Position numbers and translations under genes: made by a program. A model generated the notes under the pieces. It was not told the origin of the DNA. It saw nothing but the letters and a program-made list of their open reading frames with translations, and ran no database searches. 64,000 nt of DNA from Citrobacter arsenatis (GTDB lineage: Bacteria > Pseudomonadota > Gammaproteobacteria > Enterobacterales > Enterobacteriaceae): assembly GCF_004353845.1 (NCBI RefSeq), contig NZ_CP037864.1:4836001-4900000 (forward strand), read 5' to 3'. Shown here piece by piece: positions 8,845 through 17,576 of this stretch (position 1 is the first letter of the stretch; each line of letters begins with the position of its first letter).

Positions 8845-9623
8845 CAGCACGCGCCTCCCATAGCGAGTCCCAGAGCAATCGCGAAGCGATGGGCTGGCGT
8901 TGGAATTGGCGGCTGACGCACGGACACCACGCTTAAAGGATCGAAGCCGTCGGGAGCGCATAGCGCAATGGCTGTCGTGGTTAGAGATAATGTCGCGGCA
9001 AGCTCGTCAATGCTGCCAATATCGCCCGTTGATTTTCGTCCCCATGCCGAACGGGTCGCCCATAGCCACTGGGCGTCATCACGCCATGCCAGACACTGTT
9101 GATGTTCGGGCAGGTACGACATAAATCGCTGTAATGCGCTGGCATCCGGCGTAATCGCCGTAACTTGTACCTTCAACCTTTGGATAAGCGTCAGAAGCGC
9201 TGAAATCTCTTTGCTTTGCGCGGCGGTGACGTTAAACGCCGGGCTCAACGTGTCTTCGCTATAATCAAAATGCAGTGCGTCCGGCGCCATATCCAGCTCT
9301 CGCGCCATCGAGCCGGACAACCATGCGGTTTGCTCTGGCTCGCGCAACGTCATGTCCGGACGAGGGTACTTTTTTTGTAACGTCCTGTTGGCGGGAAAGG
9401 AGAGATGAATATGGTGTCGGCGTGGAAGTTCCCGGCTCCACGGCAGCAGCGCTGCGACAAGCTGTTCAGGCTCGCGAATGTGGCCATCGACGATAACCTG
9501 AGGCGCCAGCGGTATACGCCACCAGCGCTGGAGAAACCAGCCGGATGCGTCGTGAACAGCGGCGACAGCCAGCGCTTCATGTTGCTGAATATGCAGTCCA
9601 ATTTTCCAGATATTGAAAGCCAT
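8844..9623 (-). CDS. hofM: DNA-utilisation protein HofM (PilM-like)
   Basis: HofM is a PilM/actin-fold-like cytoplasmic protein that would dock HofN to a pilus or uptake platform. The chosen ATG at 9623 gives 259 residues beginning MAFNIWKIGLHIQQHE, preceded by AAGGAG at good spacing. An upstream ATG at 9668 would add 15 residues without a ribosome binding site. The TAWLSGSMARELDM and VTAITPDASALQRF stretches are typical of the family. It is the first gene of the hof operon and divergent from mrcA, with 120 bases between the starts. Confidence 0.9.
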   Translation of the reverse strand: MAFNIWKIGLHIQQHEALAVAAVHDASGWFLQRWWRIPLAPQVIVDGHIREPEQLVAALLPWSRELPRRHHIHLSFPANRTLQKKYPRPDMTLREPEQTAWLSGSMARELDMAPDALHFDYSEDTLSPAFNVTAAQSKEISALLTLIQRLKVQVTAITPDASALQRFMSYLPEHQQCLAWRDDAQWLWATRSAWGRKSTGDIGSIDELAATLSLTTTAIALCAPDGFDPLSVVSVRQPPIPTPAHRFAIALGLAMGGAC

Positions 9624-9743
9624 TGCTGATGATCTCCTTATCACCCGTTGCTTTAACGGGTATATCAATGCGTCTGGCTTGCCTTTATACTACCGCGCGT
9701 TTGTTTATAAACTGCCCAAATGCCACTAAATGGGAAATCTCCA

Positions 9744-12296
9744 GTGAAGTTCGTAAAGTATTTATTAATCCTTGCAGTATGTTGCATCCTGCTGGGAGCA
9801 GGCTCGATTTATGGCCTCTATCGCTATATTGAGCCGCAATTACCTGACGTCGCGACGCTCAAAGATGTGCGTTTACAGATCCCGATGCAGGTTTACAGCG
9901 CCGACGGCGAGCTGATCGCGCAATATGGCGAAAAACGTCGAATCCCGGTCACGCTGGATCAGATGCCGCCGGTAATGGTTAAAGCCTTTATCGCCACAGA
10001 AGACAGTCGCTTTTATGAGCACCATGGGGTAGACCCGGTGGGGATCTTCCGTGCGGCTAGCGTCGCGTTGTTCTCCGGCCACGCATCGCAAGGGGCGAGT
10101 ACCATCACCCAACAGTTGGCGAGAAACTTCTTCCTGAGCCCGGAACGTACGCTGATGCGTAAGATCAAGGAAGTGTTCCTGGCGATCCGCATTGAACAAC
10201 TGCTGAGTAAAGATGAGATCCTCGAACTGTATCTGAACAAGATCTACCTGGGGTATCGCGCCTATGGCGTGGGTGCTGCCGCGCAGGTTTATTTCGGTAA
10301 GACCGTTGATCAGCTCAGCTTAAGTGAAATTGCGGTGATTGCCGGTCTGCCAAAAGCGCCGTCAACCTTCAACCCCCTCTATTCGATGGACAGAGCAACC
10401 GCGCGACGTAACGTCGTGCTGTCGCGTATGCTGAGCGAAAACTACATCACGCAGGCCCAGTACGATCAGGCACGCGGCGAGGCCATTGACGCCAACTACC
10501 ACGCGCCGGAAATTGCCTTCTCCGCGCCGTATCTGTCTGAGATGGTGCGCCAGGAGATGTATAACCGTTATGGCGAAAAAGCCTATGAAGACGGGTATCG
10601 CATTACCACCACCATTACGCGCAAAGTACAGCAAGCGGCTCAGCAGGCGGTACGTAACAACGTGATGGATTACGACATGCGCCACGGCTACCGCGGCCCG
10701 TCGAACGTGTTGTGGAAAGTGGGCGAAAGCAGTTGGGACAGCAAGAAGATCACCGATACGCTGAAAGCGCTGCCGACTTATGGTCCCCTGCTGCCGGCGA
10801 TTGTTACCAGCGCCAATCCGCAGGAAGCCATCGCCGCTCTGGCGGATGGTACCTCCGTATCATTACGAATGGATGGCATGCGCTGGGCGCGTCCTTACCG
10901 CTCGGATACCCAGCAAGGCCCAACGCCGCGTAAAGTGACCGACGTGGTACAGACCGGCCAGCAAATCTGGGTACGCCAGGTTGGCGATGCCTGGTGGCTG
11001 GCGCAAGTGCCGGACGTTAACTCCGCTCTGGTCTCCATCAATCCGCAAAACGGAGCGGTGCTGGCACTGGTTGGTGGTTTTGACTTCAACCAGAGCAAGT
11101 TTAACCGTGCAACCCAGGCGTTACGCCAGGTGGGTTCCAATATCAAACCTTTCCTGTATACCGCCGCGATGGATAAAGGCCTGACGCTGGCGAGCATGCT
11201 CAACGACGTACCGATCTCCCGCTGGGATGCCGGTGCCGGTTCCGACTGGCAGCCGAAGAACTCACCGCCGCAGTATGCTGGTCCTATCCGCTTACGTCAG
11301 GGGCTGGGCCAGTCGAAAAACGTGGTGATGGTACGCGCCATGCGCGCCATGGGCGTGGATTACGCGGCAGAGTATCTGCAACGTTTCGGCTTCCCGGCAC
11401 AGAACATTGTGCACACCGAATCGCTGGCGCTGGGTTCGGCCTCATTCACGCCGTTGCAGGTGGCGCGAGGTTACGCGGTGATGTCTAACGGCGGCTTCCT
11501 GGTCGATCCGTATTTCATCAGCAAAATCGAAAGCGATATGGGCGGCGTTATCTTCGAAGCGAAACCGAAAATCGCCTGTCCGGAATGCGATATTCCGGTG
11601 ATTTACGGCGATACCCAAAAATCTAACGTACTGGAAAACAGTAACGTAGAAGATGTCGCCGTTTCGCAGGAACAGCAGAATGCCGCCGTGCCTATGCCAC
11701 AGCTTGAGCAGGCCAACCAGGCGCTGGTCGCGCAAAGCGGAACGCAGGAGTATGCCCCACACGTGATCAACACGCCGCTGGCCTTCCTGATTAAAAGCGC
11801 GCTGAACACCAACATCTTTGGTGAACCAGGCTGGATGGGAACCGGTTGGCGCGCAGGTCGTGATTTACAGCGTCATGATATCGGCGGGAAAACCGGGACC
11901 ACCAACAGCTCTAAAGATGCGTGGTTCTCCGGTTACGGACCAGGGGTGGTGACGTCAGTATGGATCGGCTTTGATGACCATCGCCGTAACCTTGGTCACA
12001 CGACAGCCTCCGGGGCGATCAAAGACCAAATCTCCGGCTACGAAGGTGGCGCGAAGAGTGCGCAGCCTGCATGGGACGCCTACATGAAGTCCGTGCTGGA
12101 AGGCGTGCCTGAACAGCCGCTGACGCCGCCGCCGGGTATCGTGACGGTCAATATCGATCGCAGCACAGGTCAACTGGCAAGCGGTGGCAACAGCCGCGCA
12201 GAGTACTTCATTGAAGGCACTCAGCCGACGCAACAGGCGGTGCATGAGGTGGGGACAACCATTATTGATAATGGTGAGACGCACGAGTTGTTCTAA
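9744..12296 (+). CDS. mrcA: Penicillin-binding protein 1A
   Basis: PBP1A polymerises and cross-links peptidoglycan during elongation. I choose the GTG at 9744 (850 residues, family length, starting MKFVKYLLILAVC) over the ATG at 9720, which lacks a ribosome binding site. The order is a cytoplasmic stub, a membrane anchor (about 6-27), and a GT51 glycosyltransferase with Glu86 in EDSRFYEHHG. An OB-like insert follows, then the transpeptidase with SNIK at Ser465 and KTGT at Lys716. It is divergent from hofM and followed by two REP elements. Confidence 0.96.
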   Translation: MKFVKYLLILAVCCILLGAGSIYGLYRYIEPQLPDVATLKDVRLQIPMQVYSADGELIAQYGEKRRIPVTLDQMPPVMVKAFIATEDSRFYEHHGVDPVGIFRAASVALFSGHASQGASTITQQLARNFFLSPERTLMRKIKEVFLAIRIEQLLSKDEILELYLNKIYLGYRAYGVGAAAQVYFGKTVDQLSLSEIAVIAGLPKAPSTFNPLYSMDRATARRNVVLSRMLSENYITQAQYDQARGEAIDANYHAPEIAFSAPYLSEMVRQEMYNRYGEKAYEDGYRITTTITRKVQQAAQQAVRNNVMDYDMRHGYRGPSNVLWKVGESSWDSKKITDTLKALPTYGPLLPAIVTSANPQEAIAALADGTSVSLRMDGMRWARPYRSDTQQGPTPRKVTDVVQTGQQIWVRQVGDAWWLAQVPDVNSALVSINPQNGAVLALVGGFDFNQSKFNRATQALRQVGSNIKPFLYTAAMDKGLTLASMLNDVPISRWDAGAGSDWQPKNSPPQYAGPIRLRQGLGQSKNVVMVRAMRAMGVDYAAEYLQRFGFPAQNIVHTESLALGSASFTPLQVARGYAVMSNGGFLVDPYFISKIESDMGGVIFEAKPKIACPECDIPVIYGDTQKSNVLENSNVEDVAVSQEQQNAAVPMPQLEQANQALVAQSGTQEYAPHVINTPLAFLIKSALNTNIFGEPGWMGTGWRAGRDLQRHDIGGKTGTTNSSKDAWFSGYGPGVVTSVWIGFDDHRRNLGHTTASGAIKDQISGYEGGAKSAQPAWDAYMKSVLEGVPEQPLTPPPGIVTVNIDRSTGQLASGGNSRAEYFIEGTQPTQQAVHEVGTTIIDNGETHELF

Positions 12297-12300
12297 TCTT

Positions 12301-12403
12301 TTGCCGGATGACGCTTCGCTTATCCGGCCTACATTTTCGGCGCAATTATTTAATATTGCTGGATGTTGTAGGCCCGGATAAGGCGTCAGCCGCCATCTGG
12401 CAA
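12301..12403. repeat. REP/BIME pair between mrcA and nudE
   Basis: Two inverted REP elements (about 12303-12332 and 12367-12402) share the GCCGGAT...ATCCGGCCTAC core. They lie between the convergent ends of mrcA and nudE and probably also act as a transcript end or stabiliser. Confidence 0.85.
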
Positions 12404-12409
12404 CATAAA

Positions 12410-12970
12410 CTACAATCGCCCTTGCCCTTTCAGCCATTCGCGAACGAGGAACAGCGCACTGACATTACGCGCTTCGTGAAAATCAGGATCTTCCAGCAGG
12501 TCCATTAAATGCGCCAGCGGCCAGCGCACCTGCGGTAATGGCTCAGGCTCATCGCCCTCCAGCGATTCAGAATATAAGTCCTCAGCCACCACGATGTTCA
12601 TCTTGCTGGAGAAGTAAGATGGCGCCATGCTGAGTTTCTTTAAAAACGTCAGATCTTTTGCACCAAACCCCACCTCTTCTTTCAGTTCCCGATTCGCCGC
12701 CTCAAATACGCTTTCGCCAGGATCGATTAACCCTTTGGAAAACCCCAGCTCATAAGATTCGGTCCCAACCGCATATTCACGGATGAGGATCAGGTGGTCG
12801 TCCACAATCGGCACAATCATTACCGCTTCACGCGTGGATGGGCGCATACGTTCATAAACGCGACGTACGCCATTGCTGAACTCAAGGTCCACGCTTTCGA
12901 CTTTAAACAGTCGGGATTGGGCGACGGTTTCCACTTTCAAAATCGTGGGTTTCTGTAATGATTTGCTCAT
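12410..12970 (-). CDS. nudE: ADP compounds hydrolase NudE
   Basis: NudE is a Nudix hydrolase acting on ADP-ribose, Ap3A, NADH and similar ADP-linked compounds. The 186-residue protein has a complete Nudix box from Gly80 to Gly101, with Glu86, Arg94, Glu95, Glu98 and Glu99 in the right spacing. The length equals E. coli NudE. It is transcribed alone and divergently from igaA. Confidence 0.95.
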   Translation of the reverse strand: MSKSLQKPTILKVETVAQSRLFKVESVDLEFSNGVRRVYERMRPSTREAVMIVPIVDDHLILIREYAVGTESYELGFSKGLIDPGESVFEAANRELKEEVGFGAKDLTFLKKLSMAPSYFSSKMNIVVAEDLYSESLEGDEPEPLPQVRWPLAHLMDLLEDPDFHEARNVSALFLVREWLKGQGRL

Positions 12971-13292
12971 TGTGAGGATCTTTGCTGTGAAATCTGGGGT
13001 TATTGTGCGATATACCGCACGGTTTCGGCAATGTGAATTGCCGTTTATTTACATTTATGTAACGTACTAAAAGTTAATCCCTATTTCAAATTAAAAGTCA
13101 ATAGGTTGAAATAACTCCAGGAATTTGCTGATATTCCATTTTTAGTGATTTTGCTATGATTCGCATTTACTGGGCTGTACTTAAAGATGCTCAAGTTCGA
13201 CTCCACACTTGCCGATAGCCAACCACAGAATCACGAATATTGAACAGGGTGCGACTGACCACGCCTGACAGACTAAGTAAGATGGGGAAAGC
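12971..13292. other. Divergent nudE/igaA promoter region
   Basis: These 322 bases are AT-rich and hold no supported gene. A short dyad (CGGCAAT at 13026-13032 and ATTGCCG at 13037-13043) lies in the nudE leader. The igaA start is preceded by GGGGAAAGC. I do not see a clear promoter pair that I would defend. Confidence 0.5.
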
Positions 13293-15428
13293 ATGAGCAC
13301 CATTCTAATTTTTTTAGCTGCTTTGCTGGCCTGCTCATTGCTTGCAGGATGGCTACTCAGAACGAAATCCAGGCGGAAAAATTTGCCCTTGAGCAACGTC
13401 TTCTCAGACGCCTCAAAGCGTAAACTCACGCCTGAAGAGCGCAGTGCAGTCGAAAACTATCTCGAAAGCCTTAGTCAAATTCAGCAGGTCCCGGGTCCAA
13501 CGGGCGCCAGCTCCGCGCCGGTATCATTAACGCTGAACGCCCAAAGTAATAGCGTCATCGTGCTTACGCACGCGATTACACGTTACGGTATTACTACCGA
13601 CGATCCTAACAAATGGCGTTACTATCTTGATTCCGTTGAGGTACATCTTCCCCCTTTCTGGGAACAATACATCAATGACGAAAACAGCGTCGAGCTAATC
13701 CACACCAATACGTTGCCGTTGGTTATTTCTCTGAACGGCCATACGCTGCAGGAATATATGCAGGAAGCGCGTGGCTATGCGCTACAGCATACCGCCTCTA
13801 CCCAGGCGTCCATTCGCGGTGAAGAAAGCGAGCAGATTGAACTGCTGAATATTCGCCAGGAAACCCATGAAGAATACGCTCTCAGCCGCCCGTCGGGATT
13901 GCGCGAAGCGCTGCTGATTGCCGCATCATTCCTGCTGTTCTTTTTATGTTTGGTAATCCCGGATACGTTTGCTCCGTGGGCCGTTGGTGGTGCAGTACTG
14001 CTGCTGGCAGCGGGTCTGTGGGGACTGTTCGCCCCGCCGTCTAAAACCGCCCTGCGTGAAATTCATTGTCTGCGTGGTACGCCGCGTCGCTGGGGGCTGT
14101 TTGGTGAAAACGACCAGGAGCAAATTAATAATATCTCGCTAGGTATTATTGATCTGATTTATCCCCCGCACTGGCAGCCTTACATCGCACAAGATCTTGG
14201 CCAGCAAACGGATATCGATATTTATCTCGATCGCCACGTTGTCCGCCAGGGGCGTTTTTTATCCCTGCATGATGAAGTGAAAAACTTCCCGTTACAGCAC
14301 TGGCTACGCAACGCTGTTATCGCGGGCGGCTCGTTGCTGGTACTGCTGATGCTGCTGTTTTGGATCCCACTGGATATGCCGATAAAGCTCACGCTTTCAT
14401 GGATGAAAGGCGCGCAAACTATCGAAGCAACCAGCGTTAAACAGCTCGAAAACGCGGGGGTTCGCGTGGGTGACACGCTGCACCTGAGCGGTACAGGTAT
14501 GTGTAACATTCATACCCAGGGGAGCTGGAATGCGCAGCCTGCCACCCCGTTTATGCCTTTCGATTGCACGCAAATTATCTGGAATGACGCCCGCGCATTG
14601 CCGCTGCCTGAGTCTGACCTGGTGAGTAAAGCTACTGCGCTCACGCAGGCCGTGAACCGCCAACTGCATCCCAAAGCTGATGATGACTCTCGCGTCAGCG
14701 CATCGCTACGCTCGGCAATCCAAAAGTCCGGCATGGTGTTACTGGACGATTTTGGCGAGATTGTCCTGAAAACGGCCGATCTGTGTGCGGCCAAAGATGA
14801 ATGTGTACGCTTAAAAAATGCGCTGGTAAACCTTGGTAACAGTAAAGACTGGACGGCGCTGGTGAAACGGGCGAACGCAGGCAAACTGGATGGCGTGAAC
14901 GTGCTGCTGCGTCCGGTAAGCGCAGAGTCGCTGGATAATCTGGTGAATACCTCTACGGCGCCGTTTATTTCACGCGAGACAGCGCGAGCGGCCCAGGCGC
15001 TGAATAGCCCTGCCCCCGGCGGTTTCCTGATTATCAGCGACGAAGGCAGCGATCTGGTCGATCAGCCGTGGCCGACAACCTCGCTATATGACTATCCGCC
15101 ACAGGAACAGTGGAACGCCTTCCAGCGCCTGGCGCAGATGCTGATGCAGACGCCGTTTCGCGCGGAGGGGATCGTCACCAATATTTCGACTGACGCCAAT
15201 GGCACCCAGCATATTGGCCTGCACCGTATCCCGGACCGCTCTGGATTATGGCGCTACCTTGGCACAACGCTGCTGATGTTCTCCATGCTCGGATGCGCTA
15301 TCTACAACAGCATACAAGCATTCAGACGCTACCAGCGTCACCGCACCCGCATCGCGGAAATTCAGAGCTACTACGAAAGTTGCCTGAATCCAACGCTGAT
15401 TGACGACCCGGAAAGCCTGATTCGATAA
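13293..15428 (+). CDS. igaA: Intracellular growth attenuator IgaA (YrfF), Rcs phosphorelay repressor
   Basis: IgaA is an inner-membrane protein that holds the Rcs envelope-stress phosphorelay off by contacting RcsD; it is essential in wild-type Salmonella. The 711-residue protein has an N-terminal span (about 1-20) and a cytoplasmic domain. A pair of spans follows at about 204-247, a second cytoplasmic domain, a span near 338-358, a large periplasmic domain with several cysteines (CNIH, FDCTQ, LCAAKDEC), and a last span near 655-675. It heads igaA-yrfG-hslR-hslO. Confidence 0.94.
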   Translation: MSTILIFLAALLACSLLAGWLLRTKSRRKNLPLSNVFSDASKRKLTPEERSAVENYLESLSQIQQVPGPTGASSAPVSLTLNAQSNSVIVLTHAITRYGITTDDPNKWRYYLDSVEVHLPPFWEQYINDENSVELIHTNTLPLVISLNGHTLQEYMQEARGYALQHTASTQASIRGEESEQIELLNIRQETHEEYALSRPSGLREALLIAASFLLFFLCLVIPDTFAPWAVGGAVLLLAAGLWGLFAPPSKTALREIHCLRGTPRRWGLFGENDQEQINNISLGIIDLIYPPHWQPYIAQDLGQQTDIDIYLDRHVVRQGRFLSLHDEVKNFPLQHWLRNAVIAGGSLLVLLMLLFWIPLDMPIKLTLSWMKGAQTIEATSVKQLENAGVRVGDTLHLSGTGMCNIHTQGSWNAQPATPFMPFDCTQIIWNDARALPLPESDLVSKATALTQAVNRQLHPKADDDSRVSASLRSAIQKSGMVLLDDFGEIVLKTADLCAAKDECVRLKNALVNLGNSKDWTALVKRANAGKLDGVNVLLRPVSAESLDNLVNTSTAPFISRETARAAQALNSPAPGGFLIISDEGSDLVDQPWPTTSLYDYPPQEQWNAFQRLAQMLMQTPFRAEGIVTNISTDANGTQHIGLHRIPDRSGLWRYLGTTLLMFSMLGCAIYNSIQAFRRYQRHRTRIAEIQSYYESCLNPTLIDDPESLIR

Positions 15429-15435
15429 CACGCTC

Positions 15436-15464
15436 GCGCGACAGGATATGCTACTCTGTCGCGC
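15436..15464 (+). terminator. Hairpin between igaA and yrfG
   Basis: A perfect 9-bp stem (GCGCGACAG / CTGTCGCGC) with an 11-base loop is followed by ATCATGTTTT. It could end or attenuate the igaA transcript before yrfG, whose ATG is 26 bases further on. The T-run is short, so partial termination is as likely as full. Confidence 0.45.
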
Positions 15465-15490
15465 ATCATGTTTTCTTCTGGGGGGTTTCC

Positions 15491-16159
15491 ATGCATATCA
15501 ATATTGCCTGGCAGGATGTCGACACCGTGTTGTTAGATATGGACGGCACGCTGCTCGACCTGGCATTCGATAACTATTTCTGGCAAAAACTGGTGCCGGA
15601 AACTTACGGCGCGAAGCAGGGTATTTCTCCCCAGGAAGCCCAGGACTATATTCGTCAGCAGTATCATGCCGTGCAGCATACGCTAAACTGGTACTGCCTG
15701 GATTACTGGAGCGAGTGTCTGGATTTGGATATTTGCGCCATGACTACGGAACAGGGACCGCGCGCCGTTTTGCGTGAAGATACCGTACCGTTTCTTGATG
15801 CCTTGAAAGCCAGCGGCAAGCGCCGTATTTTGCTCACCAACGCGCATCCACATAACCTGGCAGTGAAGCTTGAGCATACCGGTCTGGCCTCACACCTTGA
15901 TTTATTACTTTCCACCCACACATTTGGTTATCCCAAAGAGGATCAGCGGTTATGGCACGCTGTGGCTGAAGAAACGGGAATGAGTGCAGAGAAGACACTG
16001 TTTATTGACGACAGCGAACCCATTCTCGACGCCGCTGCCCTGTACGGTATTCGTTACTGCCTCGGCGTGACCAATCCCGACTCTGGCATTGCGGAAAAAC
16101 AGTACGCACGCCATCCGTCACTGAATGACTACCGCCGACTGATCCCCTCACTGATGTGA
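15491..16159 (+). CDS. yrfG: GMP/IMP nucleotidase YrfG
   Basis: YrfG is a HAD-family 5'-nucleotidase that dephosphorylates purine nucleotides such as GMP and IMP. The 222 residues carry DMDGT with Asp16 and Asp18, LLTNAH as motif II, the lysine in GYPKEDQ and the FIDDSEP motif IV. A strong GGGGGG-containing ribosome binding region precedes the ATG. It is 10 bases upstream of hslR, suggesting co-transcription. Confidence 0.93.
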   Translation: MHINIAWQDVDTVLLDMDGTLLDLAFDNYFWQKLVPETYGAKQGISPQEAQDYIRQQYHAVQHTLNWYCLDYWSECLDLDICAMTTEQGPRAVLREDTVPFLDALKASGKRRILLTNAHPHNLAVKLEHTGLASHLDLLLSTHTFGYPKEDQRLWHAVAEETGMSAEKTLFIDDSEPILDAAALYGIRYCLGVTNPDSGIAEKQYARHPSLNDYRRLIPSLM

Positions 16160-16169
16160 AGGAGACGCC

Positions 16170-16571
16170 ATGAAAGAAAAGCCCTCTGCTGAAGTCAGGC
16201 TGGATAAATGGCTGTGGGCAGCACGCTTTTACAAAACGCGTGCGTTAGCCCGCGAAATGGTTGAAGGCGGCAAGGTGCATTACAACGGCCAGCGCAGTAA
16301 GCCGAGCAAGATTGTCGAGCTGAACGCCACCCTCACCCTGCGCCAGGGAAATGACGAACGAACGGTCATTATCAAGGCTATTACCGAGCAGCGTCGCCCG
16401 GCCACGGAAGCCGTTACGCTGTATGAAGAAACCGCGGAAAGCGTGGCAAAACGCGAAAAAGTGGCGCTGGCGCGTAAACTTAACGCGTTAACCATGCCGC
16501 ACCCGGACAGGCGACCGGACAAGAAAGAGCGCCGCGACCTGTTACGATTTAAACATGGCGACAGCGAGTGA
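16170..16571 (+). CDS. hslR: Ribosome-associated heat shock protein Hsp15
   Basis: Hsp15 binds free 50S subunits that still carry a nascent chain and helps recycle them after heat shock. The 133-residue basic protein begins with an S4 RNA-binding domain (VRLDKWLWAARFYKTRALAR, about 9-28). It ends with a Lys/Arg-rich tail. It lies between yrfG and hslO, the usual heat-shock pair with hslO. Confidence 0.95.
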   Translation: MKEKPSAEVRLDKWLWAARFYKTRALAREMVEGGKVHYNGQRSKPSKIVELNATLTLRQGNDERTVIIKAITEQRRPATEAVTLYEETAESVAKREKVALARKLNALTMPHPDRRPDKKERRDLLRFKHGDSE

Positions 16572-16595
16572 CTGTCACCTGCAAGAGAGATGATT

Positions 16596-17474
16596 ATGCC
16601 GCAACATGACCAATTACATCGTTATCTGTTTGAAAATTTTGCCGTGCGCGGCGAGCTGGTGACCGTTTCGGAAACCCTGCAACAGATCCTCGAAAATCAT
16701 ACTTACCCGCAGCCGGTCAAAAACGTGCTGGCTGAACTGCTGGTCGCCACCAGCCTGCTCACCGCCACGCTGAAGTTTGCCGGTGATATCACCGTACAGC
16801 TGCAGGGCGATGGTCCGCTAAGCCTGGCCGTCATTAACGGCAACAACAATCAGCAGATGCGCGGCGTGGCCCGCGTTCAGGGCGATATTCCTGAAGGCGC
16901 TGATCTGAAAACGCTGGTGGGCAATGGCTACCTGGTGATCACCATTACGCCAGAAGAAGGCGAGCGCTATCAGGGCGTGGTTGGTCTGGAAGGTGACACG
17001 CTGGCCGCCTGTCTGGAAGATTACTTCATGCGTTCTGAACAGCTGCCGACACGTCTGTTTATCCGTACTGGCGACGTCGATGGTAAACCCGCCGCGGGCG
17101 GAATGCTGCTGCAGGTAATGCCGGCGCAAAACGCGCAGGCAGATGATTTCGATCACCTGACCGCCCTGACCGAAACCATCAAAACCGAAGAGCTGTTAAC
17201 GCTGCCGGCCAACGAAGTGCTGTGGCGCTTGTACCACGAAGAAGAGGTCACCCTCTACGATCCGCAGGACGTTGAGTTCAAATGCACCTGTTCACGCGAA
17301 CGCTGCGCTGGCGCACTGAAAACGCTGCCGGACGAAGAAGTGGACAGCATTCTGGCGGAAGAAGGCGAGATCGATATGCACTGCGATTACTGCGGTAGCC
17401 ACTATCTGTTTAACGCCATGGACATTGCTGAGATCCGCAGCAACGCGTCCCCGGCAGACCCGCAAGTACATTAA
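16596..17474 (+). CDS. hslO: Redox-regulated chaperone Hsp33
   Basis: Hsp33 is a holdase activated by oxidation that protects unfolding proteins during oxidative heat stress. With the ATG at 16596 (MPQHDQLHRY) it has 292 residues; an ATG two codons upstream is possible but sits in the AAGAGAG ribosome binding site. The C-terminal zinc switch is intact: Cys230 and Cys232 (CTC) and Cys263 and Cys266 (CDYC). It follows hslR by 24 bases. Confidence 0.95.
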   Translation: MPQHDQLHRYLFENFAVRGELVTVSETLQQILENHTYPQPVKNVLAELLVATSLLTATLKFAGDITVQLQGDGPLSLAVINGNNNQQMRGVARVQGDIPEGADLKTLVGNGYLVITITPEEGERYQGVVGLEGDTLAACLEDYFMRSEQLPTRLFIRTGDVDGKPAAGGMLLQVMPAQNAQADDFDHLTALTETIKTEELLTLPANEVLWRLYHEEEVTLYDPQDVEFKCTCSRERCAGALKTLPDEEVDSILAEEGEIDMHCDYCGSHYLFNAMDIAEIRSNASPADPQVH

Positions 17475-17484
17475 TCACCGTCTT

Positions 17485-17556
17485 GCGTGATGGCGCTTAT
17501 CTGGCCTACGGAAAACTATTGTAGGCCGGATAAGGCATTCGCGTCGCCATCCGGCA
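17485..17556. repeat. REP pair between hslO and yhgE
   Basis: A degenerate REP (about 17485-17510) and a well-conserved one (17521-17556, GTAGGCCGGATAAGGC...) sit in inverted orientation between convergent genes. Confidence 0.8.
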
Positions 17557-17576
17557 AAACGCTATCGGCAACAAGA

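Noticed and set aside
8845..8961. 39-codon N-terminal extension of hofN
   Set aside because: The extension lies inside hofM, is unrelated to the family, and the ATG at 8844 has the proper ribosome binding site and family length.
9720..9743. ATG start for mrcA at 9720
   Set aside because: No ribosome binding site; the GTG at 9744 gives the known 850-residue family length.
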